Positions 28,101-43,100 of a stretch of 64,000 bases of DNA are shown piece by piece. Source of the DNA: Triplophysa rosa (Eukaryota > Chordata > Actinopteri > Cypriniformes > Nemacheilidae); the NCBI RefSeq assembly GCF_024868665.1, contig NC_079895.1:27224836-27288835 (forward strand), read 5' to 3'. Every line of letters starts with the position of its first letter. Within the stretch, counting starts at the first letter, position 1. The notes under the pieces were generated by a model that saw only the letters and a program-made list of their open reading frames with translations, was not told the DNA's origin and did not search any database. Both the position numbers and the translations under genes were made by a program.

Positions 28101-29487
28101 CTGGTGCCAAAACACACTCGTATCTTCAATGAACACAAGCCATCAGTCAGCAAACTAACTGATCCAACAGTATCTTCAGACTAGAGTTATTCAGAGCACG
28201 GGCTGCACAAGTAAATACACAACATTCCTGAACCCCACGAGCTCACACTTCAACACACATCGGCGCTAAAAGAGGAAACGTGACTCAATCCTGAGTGGGA
28301 AGATGATGAGGACAATTCAATATGTGGGTGGCTTTAGGGGAAAGGAGAATTCTGGGAAGGGTGAGGCAGGAAAGACAATGTCAGGTCATCACATGTGACC
28401 TTGTACAGTGTATGAGATTGAGAGATTGTGTTCATGAGAACATGAGGCGTAAAGCGATGTCTGCAGAATGAAACGGGTTCAGTTCATACTGTGTGTTTGT
28501 GACTTCTCTCACCTCATCTTTATCCACATCTTCATCCACCTCAAAAACATGCAGCGCTAAATGATCAGGTCTCGACACTTTCCTGTGTACAAAACAACAC
28601 AAACAATCAGATTCAGCAGCACAGATAAAGAAATAAAAATATCATTTAAAAAACATATTCCTTATTATTGTTTAACATGCACATTTGTTGAGTGTAAACG
28701 TTTGTTAGGAGGACTTAAATGTTTGGGCTCTTTGTCAACACTTCAATAACTTTAAATGAGCATAATTCGCATATTCATGACACCATTTGCACATACTATT
28801 TGCATCTTGTCTGGTGTTGGCACTTTACATCTGTTTTGCGTCCCTTCTTCTCTGTGTGCTCAAAAATAGCTGTTTGTCGTCCGTTTATATTGTCAGACAG
28901 CAGAACAAGAGTAAAACAGAGACGGAAGGCAAAGCATTAAGACATTATTGTCCACTAAAAAAAGTACAAAGGATTGCTTTTGCTTAATTTTGTTTTTATT
29001 TAAAGTGGCTAAAGGTGTCTGACCAATCAGCATGTTCAGCCCCCATGTCCCGTGACCCCCGAAAGTTCCTGAACTTAAAAAAACGACATCATGAGCAGGG
29101 ACTTTCTGAGGGGCAAGTTTTTACCGGGAACTTTATTTAGATCCTGGTTCCTGCAGTGGAAACACAGTGGTTTTGACCCATTTTATCCTCTGTCAGTCGA
29201 GGGTGAACAATCCCTTTAAAGTCAAGAGTTTAAATCCCTTATCTAAGAATAAACTTAAGTGATAGCAATGAACAGAAAGAAACTATGTATTTTATATATT
29301 ATTTTAATTAAATTAAAAAAGTAATTTATATAATTATGTCAGAAAACATAAACTTCTGACCTGTTGAACATTATATAACGTTTCTTCTTTTTTTACTTCA
29401 TTAAATCTTGGCTCTGCTCTCATCCGCATGAACTCTGCTTTAAAAAGGAAAGAGAAAAATCAAGACGGTCATTAAGAAATTATAGGC

Positions 29488-29522
<35 letters not shown>

Positions 29523-29997
29523 TTTGGGGCTCTTGGAGAGACATTTGTGTTGGAATGAGCAGGAAATGTGTGTTTTTAAAGTAACAATAGAGCAGAAGAA
29601 CAGTGAGTGAGGTTGTCATCTCCACAACACACACACATAAACTCACGCACACACACACACACACACGCACACGCACACACGCACACGACCGCGCGCGCAC
29701 ACACCCAGCTGTAATCATTGAGACACGGGCTGTGACATGTTTCGCTCTCATTCAGTGTCTTACGAGGGAAGTTGACGGAAGTCTCCAGAATAATCCTCAT
29801 ATTTGTAATTCACCACATGCCAGTCAGAGATGTAGGACTTTATACACTGCAGAGAGAATAAAACACAACATCATTAGCATCACACTTTATTTGACTCCGT
29901 TTAAACCGCAAGATCCTTCATACTGACATTCAGATAAACAGACTCACACACATCATCACACTCTGGTGCTCAAGCGGAGAGCACAGGTTTGATTCTG

Positions 29998-30033
<36 letters not shown>

Positions 30034-33000
30034 CTTTTTCTTTTTAATACTGATGTGACAAAATTTGCTTCAGTTTATCTGGAGGGAATGGGAACCGGAC
30101 TCAAACCTGAGCACCACAGCTCGACGTGTCTCCATAACCGGATCACTGACTGCTCTTTTCTATTTCCACATCACACAGTCAGATGTCATTTATTCAGTGA
30201 ATCCTTTGCTCTGCGTCCAATCTGATGTTTTCTCAGGATGGAGGAAAGCGGATGAAAGACGAGAGCAAGGCAACCGAAGATAAATCCAAAAAGCTTTTTA
30301 TAGATCAAAACAAACGGAACTGAGCAACCGCTGAATACACACCACATCAGCACAATATTAACATCAAGACTCTGAATGATCAGACTCATGTGAAACCAAC
30401 ACACACACTTATCATACAGACGTATTACAGCTGATATCTTAGCAACATGATCATGACCGACTCTATTAGGATCAACAACTCGTGTGAGAAGAATATTTTG
30501 TTGATCTAAATTATTTCAAATTAGTCACTTATTATGATTCGGTGAGGTTAGGATGCTGCATTTAATACAAATACATATCTTATTTGTAATATTCATACAT
30601 TTTCTTTTTATGAAATATTAAAGTGCTTTTTCTATTCCAGTTTAAAGCGGAGTGTATCGAACACAGAAATACGATGTCATACACCCAACTGGTTTTGTGA
30701 CAAGAAGCCAGCACGTTTAACAGTGTAAAGAAGTCGGAATGCACGAAACACTGTTGAACCCCCCCTTTAAAAAATACAAGTATGGATGTTCTCTCATGAC
30801 ATTTAACTGTAAGATGCTTAAATATTGGCTTGTTTTTCAACCAAAACCAACAAAAACAATTGAAAATGACAAGCAGAATTATTTATATTCAATAAATCAG
30901 TGGTTGTCAAACGTTTTCATCGTGAGCCCCCTTCTGTATGGTGCATCACTTTGTGCCCCCCAAATAAAAACCTAGAATTTTAAATAAACCAAAAACAGTA
31001 AATTGAACAATGCTGCAACATCAGTTCTTGTGGTCAGAAGCTTTAATTTTTAGATGTTTGATTACACAAAATTGGATTAATTCGATATTTTATGAAATGC
31101 CACGAAACTGTGACCTCCCGTGCCATTTTGCCCCCCCCAGTTTGAGAACCAACGCAATAAATGATCTTTCACATAGTTTTAAAGTTGTTTTAAAGAGGAC
31201 AGGAAGTCATGTGGGTTTCAAACAACAAGAAGAGCACTGAACAATGGCAGAATTGTCATTTTTGTGTACCCTGTCTCTTGAGAGATAAATGCAAGTAAGA
31301 TTTTGTGTGTATTACCTCTTGCACAAACATACTCTTGGCTTCTCTCTTAGCATGTGCAGGCACAGATGAGTAGAGGGTTCGGATCTGTCGAGGCAGAGTA
31401 GAAATCTACACATGAGAGGGAGGAAAAATACAGCATTATACCATCAAATAGAGACAGAGATAACCTGAAACAGGTTCATCTTTTACACACAACAGGTTGC
31501 TATGATGTTCTGGTTACTGGTCCAAGTCAACAGTGTCCAGCTCTTAATGACATTCTGTGATACAGGTGTGGTGTTTCTCCTTGTATCGTCCCTCAGGTAA
31601 ATTACGTAGAGAACCTGACAGCAAGGCTGAGCTACAGTGCATGAACATTATCAAACACCGCTCATTATATCCACACTTCAGAGGAAAATATTTGCACTTA
31701 ACCAAGAAATGCTCTGTCATTACATGTCAGAACAGTACTCAACAACACCATCAAACAAACAAACAACACTCTCGACACCTGTAGTTACACTGTAGTGTCT
31801 GCTCTACATTTACAACAGATGCTGTGTGTTCCTCCTCCATGTTCTGGGGTTTAGTGTTATGTTCGGGAGGAAAGTGGCTGTCCGTGTCAGCAAGGTCAGG
31901 GGTCTCAGAACCGGAGGAAAACAGTGTTAATGAACACAAGCGGCATTCCTGAGAAACACACAATAGAAGCCTGCTGTTGCCAAACTTCCTGTCCTGAAGC
32001 CCTCGCTTCCTCCTGATGAGATGAGAATCACACGCCGAGACGCCATGAGCTGCAGCGTGACACGCTAGGGACTTAGATCATGACACTCTTGGAAATAAAG
32101 AGAAGGTTTAATGTGCTATTTAACCTTTACACCACAAAACTGTCTCACAAATTCATGGGAGCGTTTATGGAAAATGGAGAAACAATATCACAACCACACG
32201 AATAATAATTTATGATATACTGATATAATAATCTTGATCACAGATAATAAACATGTCCTGCTTACAATAAGAGTAGACATTGTAAAAAATAAGATTACCA
32301 TTTGAATTCTTTCTTGTATAAAGTCTAGGGCTGCACAATAGAGCCCTGCGTTTCAGCCCTTTATTTCGGGCCTTGGGTCTGTTTTAGGAAAATACGTTTT
32401 ATACGTAAAAAACATTTTATGACCCATCACAGCACCCATAACGCATTTTACACACGCAGCAACGCGTGATGTGCAAACCATTGTGATACGCACATAATAT
32501 TCCAATAAACAGCTCTAACATTTATGAATTATTTCATGTAAGTTAATGAAAACATTTCGCCTCGGCTCTAATGATGCATTATGTTATTTTCAGCGTGTTA
32601 TTTTAGTACGTGTGTGAACAGTGGGGTACTGTCATTGATTTATGAGCGACACAGAAACATTCAGCAGAGCTCCTGACAGACACAGCAGATGTCATTTTGT
32701 CTCTCAGTGTTTCCTCTCCGTGTCACTGATCACACGGCGTCTCTCAAACACGCACGCAGATGAAGTTCAAGGATGTGTAGCAAACAGCTGTCTGACCATC
32801 ACGACTGCACAACATTCATTTATTTAAGATGACATTCAGAACCTTCTGGAGCTGTGCGGTCGAACACATGATTCATCTGTCAAACAGCAACATCCAAATT
32901 CAGCGTTTGCATACTATCAGTACTATATAAAGGCCCAATCCCAATTCTATTGTATACCCCCTTGTTGTTTAAATCCTTATCAAAGACAAAACAAAGGCTT

Positions 33001-34970
33001 ACATTATACTCGCATGAGCAGCCATGTTGGAAAATTTCATACCGCTTCGTTTGAAGTGAGGTCCCGTAAAATCTTCATTTGAAGGGCTATATGGCCCTTC
33101 CCCCTCCAACCAAAAGAGAATCGAGACACCCTTCACGCTAAACAGTGTAGGGGTAGAAATGGGATTGGGCCTTAGAGTCGTGTATTGAACCAAGTGTGAT
33201 GACACTGAACCGATGACACTCTTGTGCGTATCAACAGTTAAAGTCAGTCAAACAGATACTCTTGACAGATTCTCTCCTTCTGCAGGAGATGTAGGATCAC
33301 ACAGGGTTAGAAGGACATGAGGATGAGTGAACCATGACAGAATGGTCGTTTTTGCATGAACTACTCCTTTAATAAAGGACTAAGAAAGCACACAGGGTCA
33401 TTTCCCAGCAGAGATAACCCAGAATCTGAGGTCACAACACTTCTCATGAAGGGCACTTCATTCTCTACAGGATGATGAACAGCTTCTGACGAGTGTAAAA
33501 ACAGCTGAACATATCCTCACATACTGGAGTTTTCTGCTGTCGCTAACACAAACCTCTGAGCTAACACTGAATATCCCAAAACTGACAAAACCAAACCACA
33601 ATCAACTCACACTTCTGAAGATCATCATAAAGTCTGATCAATTGAACAGATTATCATCACAGAGAAATGGCCTTTAACAAGGATAAAACAGACTAAGGCC
33701 GCGTTCAGACTTGACTTCTTTTTTGAAGCTGCTGGCGTCTGTTTTACATTGTAATCCTATGGAGTAATCCGTGTTTTCAAAAAACGTCCTGAGCGCCAGA
33801 CCTGAGCAGCTCAGAGCATCTTTTGAGGTTGAAAAAAGTTAAACTTTTTTTTAAAAAACGCCCTACGTCAAGCACCTTTTTCACAGCTAACCAATGACAG
33901 AGACCTGTCATTTCCATAACAACATGCGAGGAACGTGATTGGTCAAGAAGGCTCAAGCTCGAAAAAATTAAAAGGTGGCCGAAACGCCCGTTGGAGCATA
34001 GTTTTGTATAAATGAAAGTTTATTTTCACTTTCAACAACTTCTGATTGCATTTCTAGCGAGAAATGAGTATTGTAGTTTTTAAATGTGTGATTGGTTATA
34101 GCAAAGACGCTCTCTGTTTATAATTCAAATAGACTTCAGTTACGCTGCCTATCTGTTACTCTGGACTCCGAAGTCATGGCATTCGGCTGCTATTTGTAAC
34201 CAAACGCTGCCAGCGTTTTGTTTTACTAAAAAAGGAGCCTTTGTCAACTTTTTCTTGTCAAAAAAGAAGTCAAGTCTGAACACGGCCAAGTGAACAAGTG
34301 ATTTTTTGTAGACATGTCGTCTATAAATCCAGCATAAAATTAATCTGGTCTAAACTGACAGTAACACAAGCTTCAGCGGTCCAACACAGTTTGTAAAACG
34401 TCTGACATCATTTAACTTAAAGTAGTTTAAATTGGAAGTTGTGGCGTCTAGCACACTACAACGTTATAATGTAACATAACAGTTATAAACCTTCATTCCT
34501 TGATTTCATGATGTCATCCATGAACATGATTTGATGAACTCCCATCATTCCACACATTGCAATCTCTAGAAGCAAATATTACATATTGTGCCTTTAAGTG
34601 ATTACAGGTAGAGATCACGGTTAAATGATTAGAGGCAGAGCTCTCTAGGAAGGCCACATCTGTCAGGTATTCTCACCTGAAAATCCTCCAGAGGAAACTG
34701 CAGCATGTCTCAGAGTCCATCACTGAGGATCTGAGTCTTGCGCTGTATCAGCACATTCTCATAGTCCAGAGGCTCCAACACACGCGGCTTCACCTGAAAA
34801 CACACACACACATTCAGCACTTTTTACACTACATCACCTCTGTGAGAGCGCCACAATCTGAACTGGTTGGGAACCAGATTCTAATGGAAAAATTTGCTTA
34901 GAAAAATAATGGAACTATAACAAAAGACATCTTGGAAAATTAGTATATTATTGTTAATATAGAAGGAATC

Positions 34971-35013
<43 letters not shown>

Positions 35014-37254
35014 AGAAAGAGTCAGTGAGATAACACCGTCCATTTAACACATCTGGGAGTGATATTGGCGATATGACCTCAGATGCAGATCTCCATGGAA
35101 TCAAAATTATTTTCATGATGAGATCATAGCTGGATAGACCAATGAGAGGACAGCATCTCACAAACACAATGAACAGCAGCTTTATTGTGAGTCACACATT
35201 ATATGAAAGAGTGCGCACACAGTTTCCTTTATCCCATGTTCTGTATATGACTGTATGTGAGTGTTTATTTCAATCATTCAGCAGTTTAATATGTAACATA
35301 TATGAGTTCTGCTGAATAGCTGTCATATGACAGCAGGTGATTCTTTATAGTTGCCAAACAAACTAAAGAACAAGACTTTTAACAACGCTTCAGCCGTTTC
35401 CACAATACTGTACATGTTCCATTATTTTTCTTTTCAATGCACTTCTTTTATGTTTAGAACATGTGTAACTTGAGGTCTTGTAGCCGAGTAGTAAAATATC
35501 TGATAACCAAAACCCCGCAGGTTTGATTCCAGCAGGTTTTTTCTTCTCTTTTTGTTCTCTTTACTTCATGAGTTTCAGCTGAGAGATGGATTGCCACAAA
35601 GTTCAATAACAGTAAAATGTGAAGCAAAACCAGCTCAGAATCTCTTCATCAACAATAACACACACACACACACAATACTGTACAGAATATAATGCGGTTT
35701 GAAGTGAAATCTCTCCACGGCCACAATGAAAGCACAAAATAAAAAGACACACACGTTTCTGTATGGGTGGGTGGATGAAAGCGCTGATATGATGTTTGCG
35801 TTGTGTTCAGAATGATGTCACAGTTACCGTTTCTCCATGTGTGTGAAGAGCTTTACTTCAAAATACACTACAACTTTGTGCCTACACCAGACCTAAATCT
35901 GACAAAACTTATCTCAGAGGGACACTCACAAATCAGATGAATCACATGTCATGTTCTCGTTCTATAAAAAGTACAGATTTCGCACAGACAGAGTTTCGAA
36001 AGAGTTAAGGCCATTGCACATCGAGTTTGAAATTTGTGTCTGAAATTTCCGCACGTTAAAACATTACTACGACCTCACGTTGTGTCAATCACATTTACAC
36101 ACTGCCTCCGATATTTTCGTCCATCATAAAGAAATTCTGCGTTTTTCGCCTCTGCAGCAAGCATTTTGAGAGACGTTTTGACAATTCAGAGACACCGTAG
36201 AAATGAGCGCCAAACACGAAAAGACACATACAAAAATTTCGGACTGTATGTGCAAAGACCTTTAAGGTATATAATAAACTAAACCAAAATCAAGTTAGCT
36301 TTAGTTTACGAATAGTGTGCTATTAGTATACATCTTTTAAAGATAAAAAGTACAATTTGTCCACTTTCTACGTAAGCTATACTTCTCAGAAAAATGTAGA
36401 TGTAAACTAGCTGTGTACGCAAAGTTAAAATTAAGTGCACTTAAAAAAAGTTTGCTTTTCTAAACTAAAGAGTGGACCAATTCAGTCCAAGCAGTATTGA
36501 AATAGCACACTCACAGGAACACCAGTACTAGTACTACATGAATTACGCTGAAAAAATATAAGTGAACTTAAGTTAAGAAGTATACTTCATGAAATGAATT
36601 TCAAGTATTTTTCTTAGTCTATAGTCACAACACAACACATGCTAATGCCGTCCAGCTAAACACAAACTGTCTGGTGGTATAATGCTACAGTATTCCTCCC
36701 AGGAGCACCACGTAAATACTAAAGTACATGTGGTGTCATACAGGACGACATGCTGTACATTCAAGCAGATATCACTCCAGCATGACATCACCTACAATTC
36801 TATTTAATACGTTTCTTTAAGGAAGTGATAAAACCTCAAAATATGGTGACACTACACGAATGTGGTTTAATCAATAACTTGAAACAGAACCGCACCTTTA
36901 CATAAACATCTCACACTTTAAATCCAGCCGTAGCAAAGTGTTTCGCAACAAAAAACGTTCCAGGTTTCAAAAAGAAAAGTGTGTGAGTGATGAGACAGAC
37001 GAGTGTGTGTCTGACCTGTGGACCTCCGCTGCCCTCCTCTTCCTCCCGCACAGGAACATATTTAAACTGTTGAGGAGATTCAATCACCAGCTCTTTCCTG
37101 CTGGATTTACCCGTCCTGCCCTGCATGTCTACACCACATCAGATTCAACCACAGCGCATGTCCGGCGCTCCGGTCCTCTCTCCAAAACACACAGTCACAC
37201 ACTGGACACGGTCCTCACCTCACGCTCTGACTGAAGACAGACAGACCGCCCCTC

Positions 37255-37292
<38 letters not shown>

Positions 37293-38259
37293 CTGTTATC
37301 CACCTGCACACTAATGACAGAGTCCCAAACACACACACACACTTCATGACTCGCTCAACAATCGCTCAATTATGTTTTTTTTCTTTAACACATCTGATGT
37401 CTTGGCAAATGTGAGCAGAGAGAAATGAGTTAAATCTGTGAAACAGGAAACTTGAGATATTTAAGAGATGTTTACTATTCACAGGCTTCTGAAGGCAAAT
37501 CAACCGTTGACAGTCGTGTATTATTTGTCGCTGTAGGTGATACGTGTCGTGAGACAAACAATGGTGTTTGCAGTCACTCATGTCAAAACCAGCCTGACAT
37601 GAGCCCAACTGAGATTTACACAAACACAAAACACAACAGCAGAGGAAAAGATCACAGCTGTGGCCCAAATGACATACTACACACTTAAACTATTCGCTTC
37701 GCACTCAACCGGCTGTATGAATTTTAGAAGGGTAGTATCGTCCTGAATGGAATACTAAACGCTTTTATACTAAGCGGAAGTTGAGAATTTTCAATGTCAA
37801 CACACCACTCACACTATGTATACTACAAAATGGTGTAGAATAGTGCATAAGTGCGCGATTTGGGACGCAGCTCACGTTTCTCTGTAATGTAACGCAGCTG
37901 TTCTGTGATCTTTCAGATTTCATCTCTCGTGGTCTGTGGGTAAATATAAAAGTCCAATCGTTCTGACATCAGGTGAGTAAAGGAACCAATTTTGAGGCGA
38001 AGTATTCCTGTAACTGTGTGTGTTATGTGTGTGTGTGACAGAAGGTTTACAAACTCTTGTGGACACACCCTGTTTATTCATCTGCTGAGAGGGAATTCCA
38101 CACACACACAAAACAAACCCAAACACACTGTTAAGAGTCCACAAAAGGACGGTGTGTGTTATCTTTCACAATACAGAGACATGGGGGTGGGGGGGTTAGA
38201 CAGCACAGCTACAGCTGCACTCACACTCACACACGCGCACACACACACACGCACGCACG

Positions 38260-38331
<72 letters not shown>

Positions 38332-39847
38332 CGCGCACAAACCAGCGGTTTTTCCTTCAGAGAGCGTCATATTCTGGACAAACCTTAACTTTCAGTGAGT
38401 GGAAAAAGTCTCTCTGCGTCTTCTGCGTTCATGACCTCACAGCGGCTTAAAGTGTAAGTGAATAAATGAACGATTACAAAACAGCGTGTACAAGCACCTG
38501 TCATTGTTACTGACTGGACGTATCAACATTTGTTTGTAATTAATATTTTATGTCTGACAACAGAAACATTAAATATGTAAACGACTTTGGCTTTATTGGG
38601 TATTAAAATACAGTAAGTTCAAAGAACGCATGTACGTCTCGATGACGTCACAAACATGCTAATTGGCACGTAATATCACACTGCGCCATAGTGACGGGTA
38701 AAAATAGATTATGACGGATGTTTTACGAGCCTGTCCGTAAAAATGACGGACAATGAAAAAGTCTTGCGCAACGCACGCACAGTAGTCATATTTTCAAACA
38801 GTTGGCCCTCACGAAAACCTGTAGACAAACATACAGATTAGGGACAGCAAAGGTTTTTTGTGTTATTGACCAATACCGTGTAAATAGTTTTGATGCAAAA
38901 ACCTTTTCCTTGGTAACTTATGTTCTTGTGTTGTAGTATAAGATAAGACCAGTTGTGTGTATGGTGTTGATCTGGCAGGGTGTTTTATCATGATCTCAAA
39001 TGTATAAAGCAAGAGTAAACGCATGCATTAATAATACAGAACACGGCTGCCACCTGTAGGTCAAACATCACACTGCAGCTGTTCTAAGATCATATCAACA
39101 TCTAACACACTAAAAACACAACAGAATCTCTAAAACAAGTGTAAACAGACGCCGCAAAACACTATAAACATTCATAACCTCTCACCTCTGTTTCTTACTG
39201 TCAAATCTTCATCTCCATTCATTTATTCATTCATGATGGATTTATGAGTATTCAGTAATGACTCTATTCATCATTGAACTGTTAATCTGCATCAGAAATG
39301 TGTGTCGAGTCTCTGCGTGTTTGGGGTCTATCTCTCTCCCACCACTGCTTTCTCACCAGAGAATACACACAAACATCACATGTACTTTCAAAACCACCTT
39401 TAGTCAAGTTGTGCATTAATCTGACCTCTCGCTTGTGATCTACCTGCAGAAACGCAAACCTTCATCCCACATTTAATATATTTACACAACAAAACAAGAC
39501 GAGACTAGAAAGATCTGAGAGCATTCCAGAACATTCAAGACGATTCAAATCATTTTAAGAAAATGTGATGTGAGAAAATACCGATCAAAGAGATATAATT
39601 CAGAGACAATTAAAAATATATATGTTTTCCTGTTTTAAACTTTTTCGCGCGTGCGTGCGTGTGTGTGCGTGTGTGTGCGTGCGTGCGTGCGTGCGTGTGC
39701 GTGAGCAGATCTTCCGTGAGTTTGTGGAAGAGCTGAATGAACATCTCAGCTAAATGCTAATCACACAAACCTGTAAGCTAGCAAAAACACAAGAGATGAC
39801 ACATACAGGTCAAAGATTATCACACCTAGCATCACCTCAAATCTGTT

Positions 39848-39930
<83 letters not shown>

Positions 39931-40097
39931 CCTGTGTAGGAAACACAGTCAGTGGGTCACATGACTCGGTGCTGTGCGTGTTTCCAGTGTCATTCAGTGG
40001 AGATAAAACTGCCCGACATCACACAAGCTTATCTACAGACCACCATACACACTCACAGGAGAGAAAATAAAAGATTACAGTCCATCAGAATCTCACA

Positions 40098-40135
<38 letters not shown>

Positions 40136-43100
40136 AGGCGTGCTCCATTCAATCTGTGCAAGCTGCACATCTGTAGTGACATCTGCACGATCCATCCATG
40201 CAGAAGAATGTAAAAACTCTATATCCAGTCCTTGAGTACCATGTTTTTGATGGATTGCCAAATATTTTCAAATTATTATTGCCAAAGCCAAGTATTGCAT
40301 TTCTATACTAGACACATCATGGATTCACTTTGGAAAATCTCTTAAATATTACTGTGGTAGCATTACGTTCATATTTACCTATAGGATACATATACTGTTT
40401 GTACATGCTACAGGCCTACATAAAGCTAAATGTGCTTGGTTGTTGCGACACAATACGCTACAGCAAACTTCATGACAAACAGAGCAGAGGTCTACAATAA
40501 AACCCGCATTATAAACAAACCAAATCTCTAAGAAACCAAAAGCAACAAAATAAAGCCGTACGGGACAGATGTGAGGAGCGTGAGCCTGCTCTTTATCAGC
40601 CATGCGCTGGAGCTTCAACATTTCACAGTCCTGACATCATGAAGTTTCTCTTATTTTCCAGAGAAGTGTGGTCAGAGCTCCACCTAAAGATAAACACACA
40701 CACATTTATTTCCATCTTTAAAGGGATACTTCACCCAAAAATGAAAATTCGGTCATCATTTCCTCACCTTCGAGTTGTTCCAAATCTGTATAAATGTCTT
40801 TGTTCTGATGAACACAGAGAAAGATATTTGGAAGAATGCTTATAACCAAACAGATTTTGCCCCCCATTGACTCCCATAGTAGGAAAAAATACTTGAACAC
40901 AGAAGAAGATATTTTGAAGAATGTAAGACAGCAAACAGTTCTGGGGCACTTTGACCACCATTGTTTTTTTCCTACTATGGGAGACAATGGGGAGCAAAAT
41001 CTGTCTGGTTATAAACATTCTTCCAAATATCTTTCTCTGTGTTCATCAGAAAAAAGACATTTATACAGATTTGGAACAACTCGAAAGTGAGGAAATGATG
41101 ACCGAATTTTCATTTTTGGGTGAAGTATCCCTTTAAAGCTTTTTGGTTAAAAAAACAAACATCAATTATTCAGCAACACAAATCACTGTAGAAAACTGTC
41201 TTCTTAATCTGATTCAAAAGATATGAGATTAAAATAATGATTTATATATCGATCTGTCAGCATGAGTTCCTTAAAACGTCAAATAAACATACCTGCGATA
41301 TGTTTCAATGTAATATTCAACATTGCGTCGTTAACCTAGAATCTGATTTTAAATGTCGAGTCCACATCATGTATCTGTTAAAGTGCTTTTTTAGTGATGA
41401 TGACTGCACATTAGGGATGGACGATATTATATCGTTTGCGATATACCGGTAGAAATTACCCACACGATAGGAATTAGTCTTCCCGCGATATAAACGATAA
41501 ATTCTAGTTGATGACGTATTTCTTTGTGAGACCCATTCACAGCTCATATGTGAAGCGAAAACGGGTATAGCGGAGGGCGGACGTGAAACTGAGAAAGAGT
41601 TTGCACTAAAACACGAGCTCTAAATCTCGTTTAGTTTGGCACTGTAGATGCATCCGAGTTAATGTTTAGTTTCACTTTCGTTTTATTTAATTCGTTTGTT
41701 AAGTAGTCGTTGATAGTCATAATGTGTTACACCACAACATTTAGTTTGGCTAAAAGTATTTATTTAAACATTCGTTAGATGTTATGCGCGCGTGCGCAAA
41801 TTGTTTAGTATGATTTCTTGCCTGTTATATACAGGATGAACGGAGCGTCCCGTGCGCAGCTCGCGCCCACATGTGCTTTCATAGCGACACATTATTTTGC
41901 TGTGTTGTGGCTGACTTATAGAAACGTGATACGTTTTAAGGTTCACGATATTACAGCGCGCACAGCACTGCTGCCTGTTTACATACAGTACAAATGCGAG
42001 TTTGTATTACGTTATTTTAAATACGTTTATGAGCGTATAAAAGCATGGATTATTTAATTAGATTTCTTTTATCCGCATTTTTCTGTTCTCTTTCTGTAGC
42101 GCGAGTCATAGACAGATTCAGTGTATGTTGCTGTGAGAAGAGAAGGTTCACACAGTTCAAGAGAGAGTGATTGACAGCGTGATGCGATCGATCGTTTCCA
42201 CCCAACAATAGAATATATACAGTTTTAGGTATGACATGATGTGTTTATTGAGCTTTAGTTCATTTAACTTATCTTTACTACAACCTTTTGAAGTCGAATC
42301 TCACTATTATATTTTATATTTACAAAAATACTGTAGGTATATTTTAGGAGCTGTTTGATTTGGGGTAAGTTTTACTTTTTGATAATATTTGTTTTTCTGA
42401 GGGTCTAGACTACATGCAGCTACTATCACTTGATGCAAAAAACAGCGATGGATGGCGTTATGGATATATCGTCATTTTTATCGTTATCGCAAGAAATACC
42501 AGGAATTATCGTGATAGAGTTTTAGGGCCATATCGCCCATCCTAGTCTGAACGTGTTCTTGCCCTAACATGATTTACTCAGCTAATAATAAATGGCCATG
42601 AAATATTAAGTTGAAACTCCAACGCAAAAATGAAAACCGACCGGCCTGATCTGTATCAGTGTATGACACACAAACACGGGCTGTGAGATTCAGCAGAACT
42701 CTGAGCTCCAAACGTTCATCTGTTATGAGCAGGAATTCACAGAAAGCAAACAGTCGCTCGTAGTGTAAACACTGAGTGTGAAATCCTCTGCTGAAAACAA
42801 ACCCAGAGAAGAGTGATAAAAACAGAGAGAGATAAAAGCTGGGCACTCAGAGGAGACCGTGGTGAGACAGACGGCCAGGTGAATCTGAGATCATCAGACT
42901 GTTATTTTGGCAGGTGAGAGTGAGTTTACTGTAAGTACATTTAAGAGTTCACAGCATCGTTCATTTAATGACATTAAGCAATAAGAGATGTGAGGCTGTG
43001 CTATATGGAGGTGAATATAAGAGCACTGTACACAACACAAAATACTACGGAGCCCCTTAAGCGACATGGTGGTGAAAAAAAATATGAGACTGAAGAGAAA

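Larger units (their letters stand above)
25766..28512. other. dock9 intron between exons 5 and 6, no genes seen
   Basis: Contains repeats 26025-26260, 26270-26645 and 27240-27330, and two poly-C runs (26778, 27759). No open frame of note. Confidence 0.65.

Noticed and set aside
38156..38450. Frames of His-Thr repeats
   Set aside because: Translation of a CA microsatellite; the same holds for Val-Cys frames at 39761-39946, 29488-29751 and 52512-52560.
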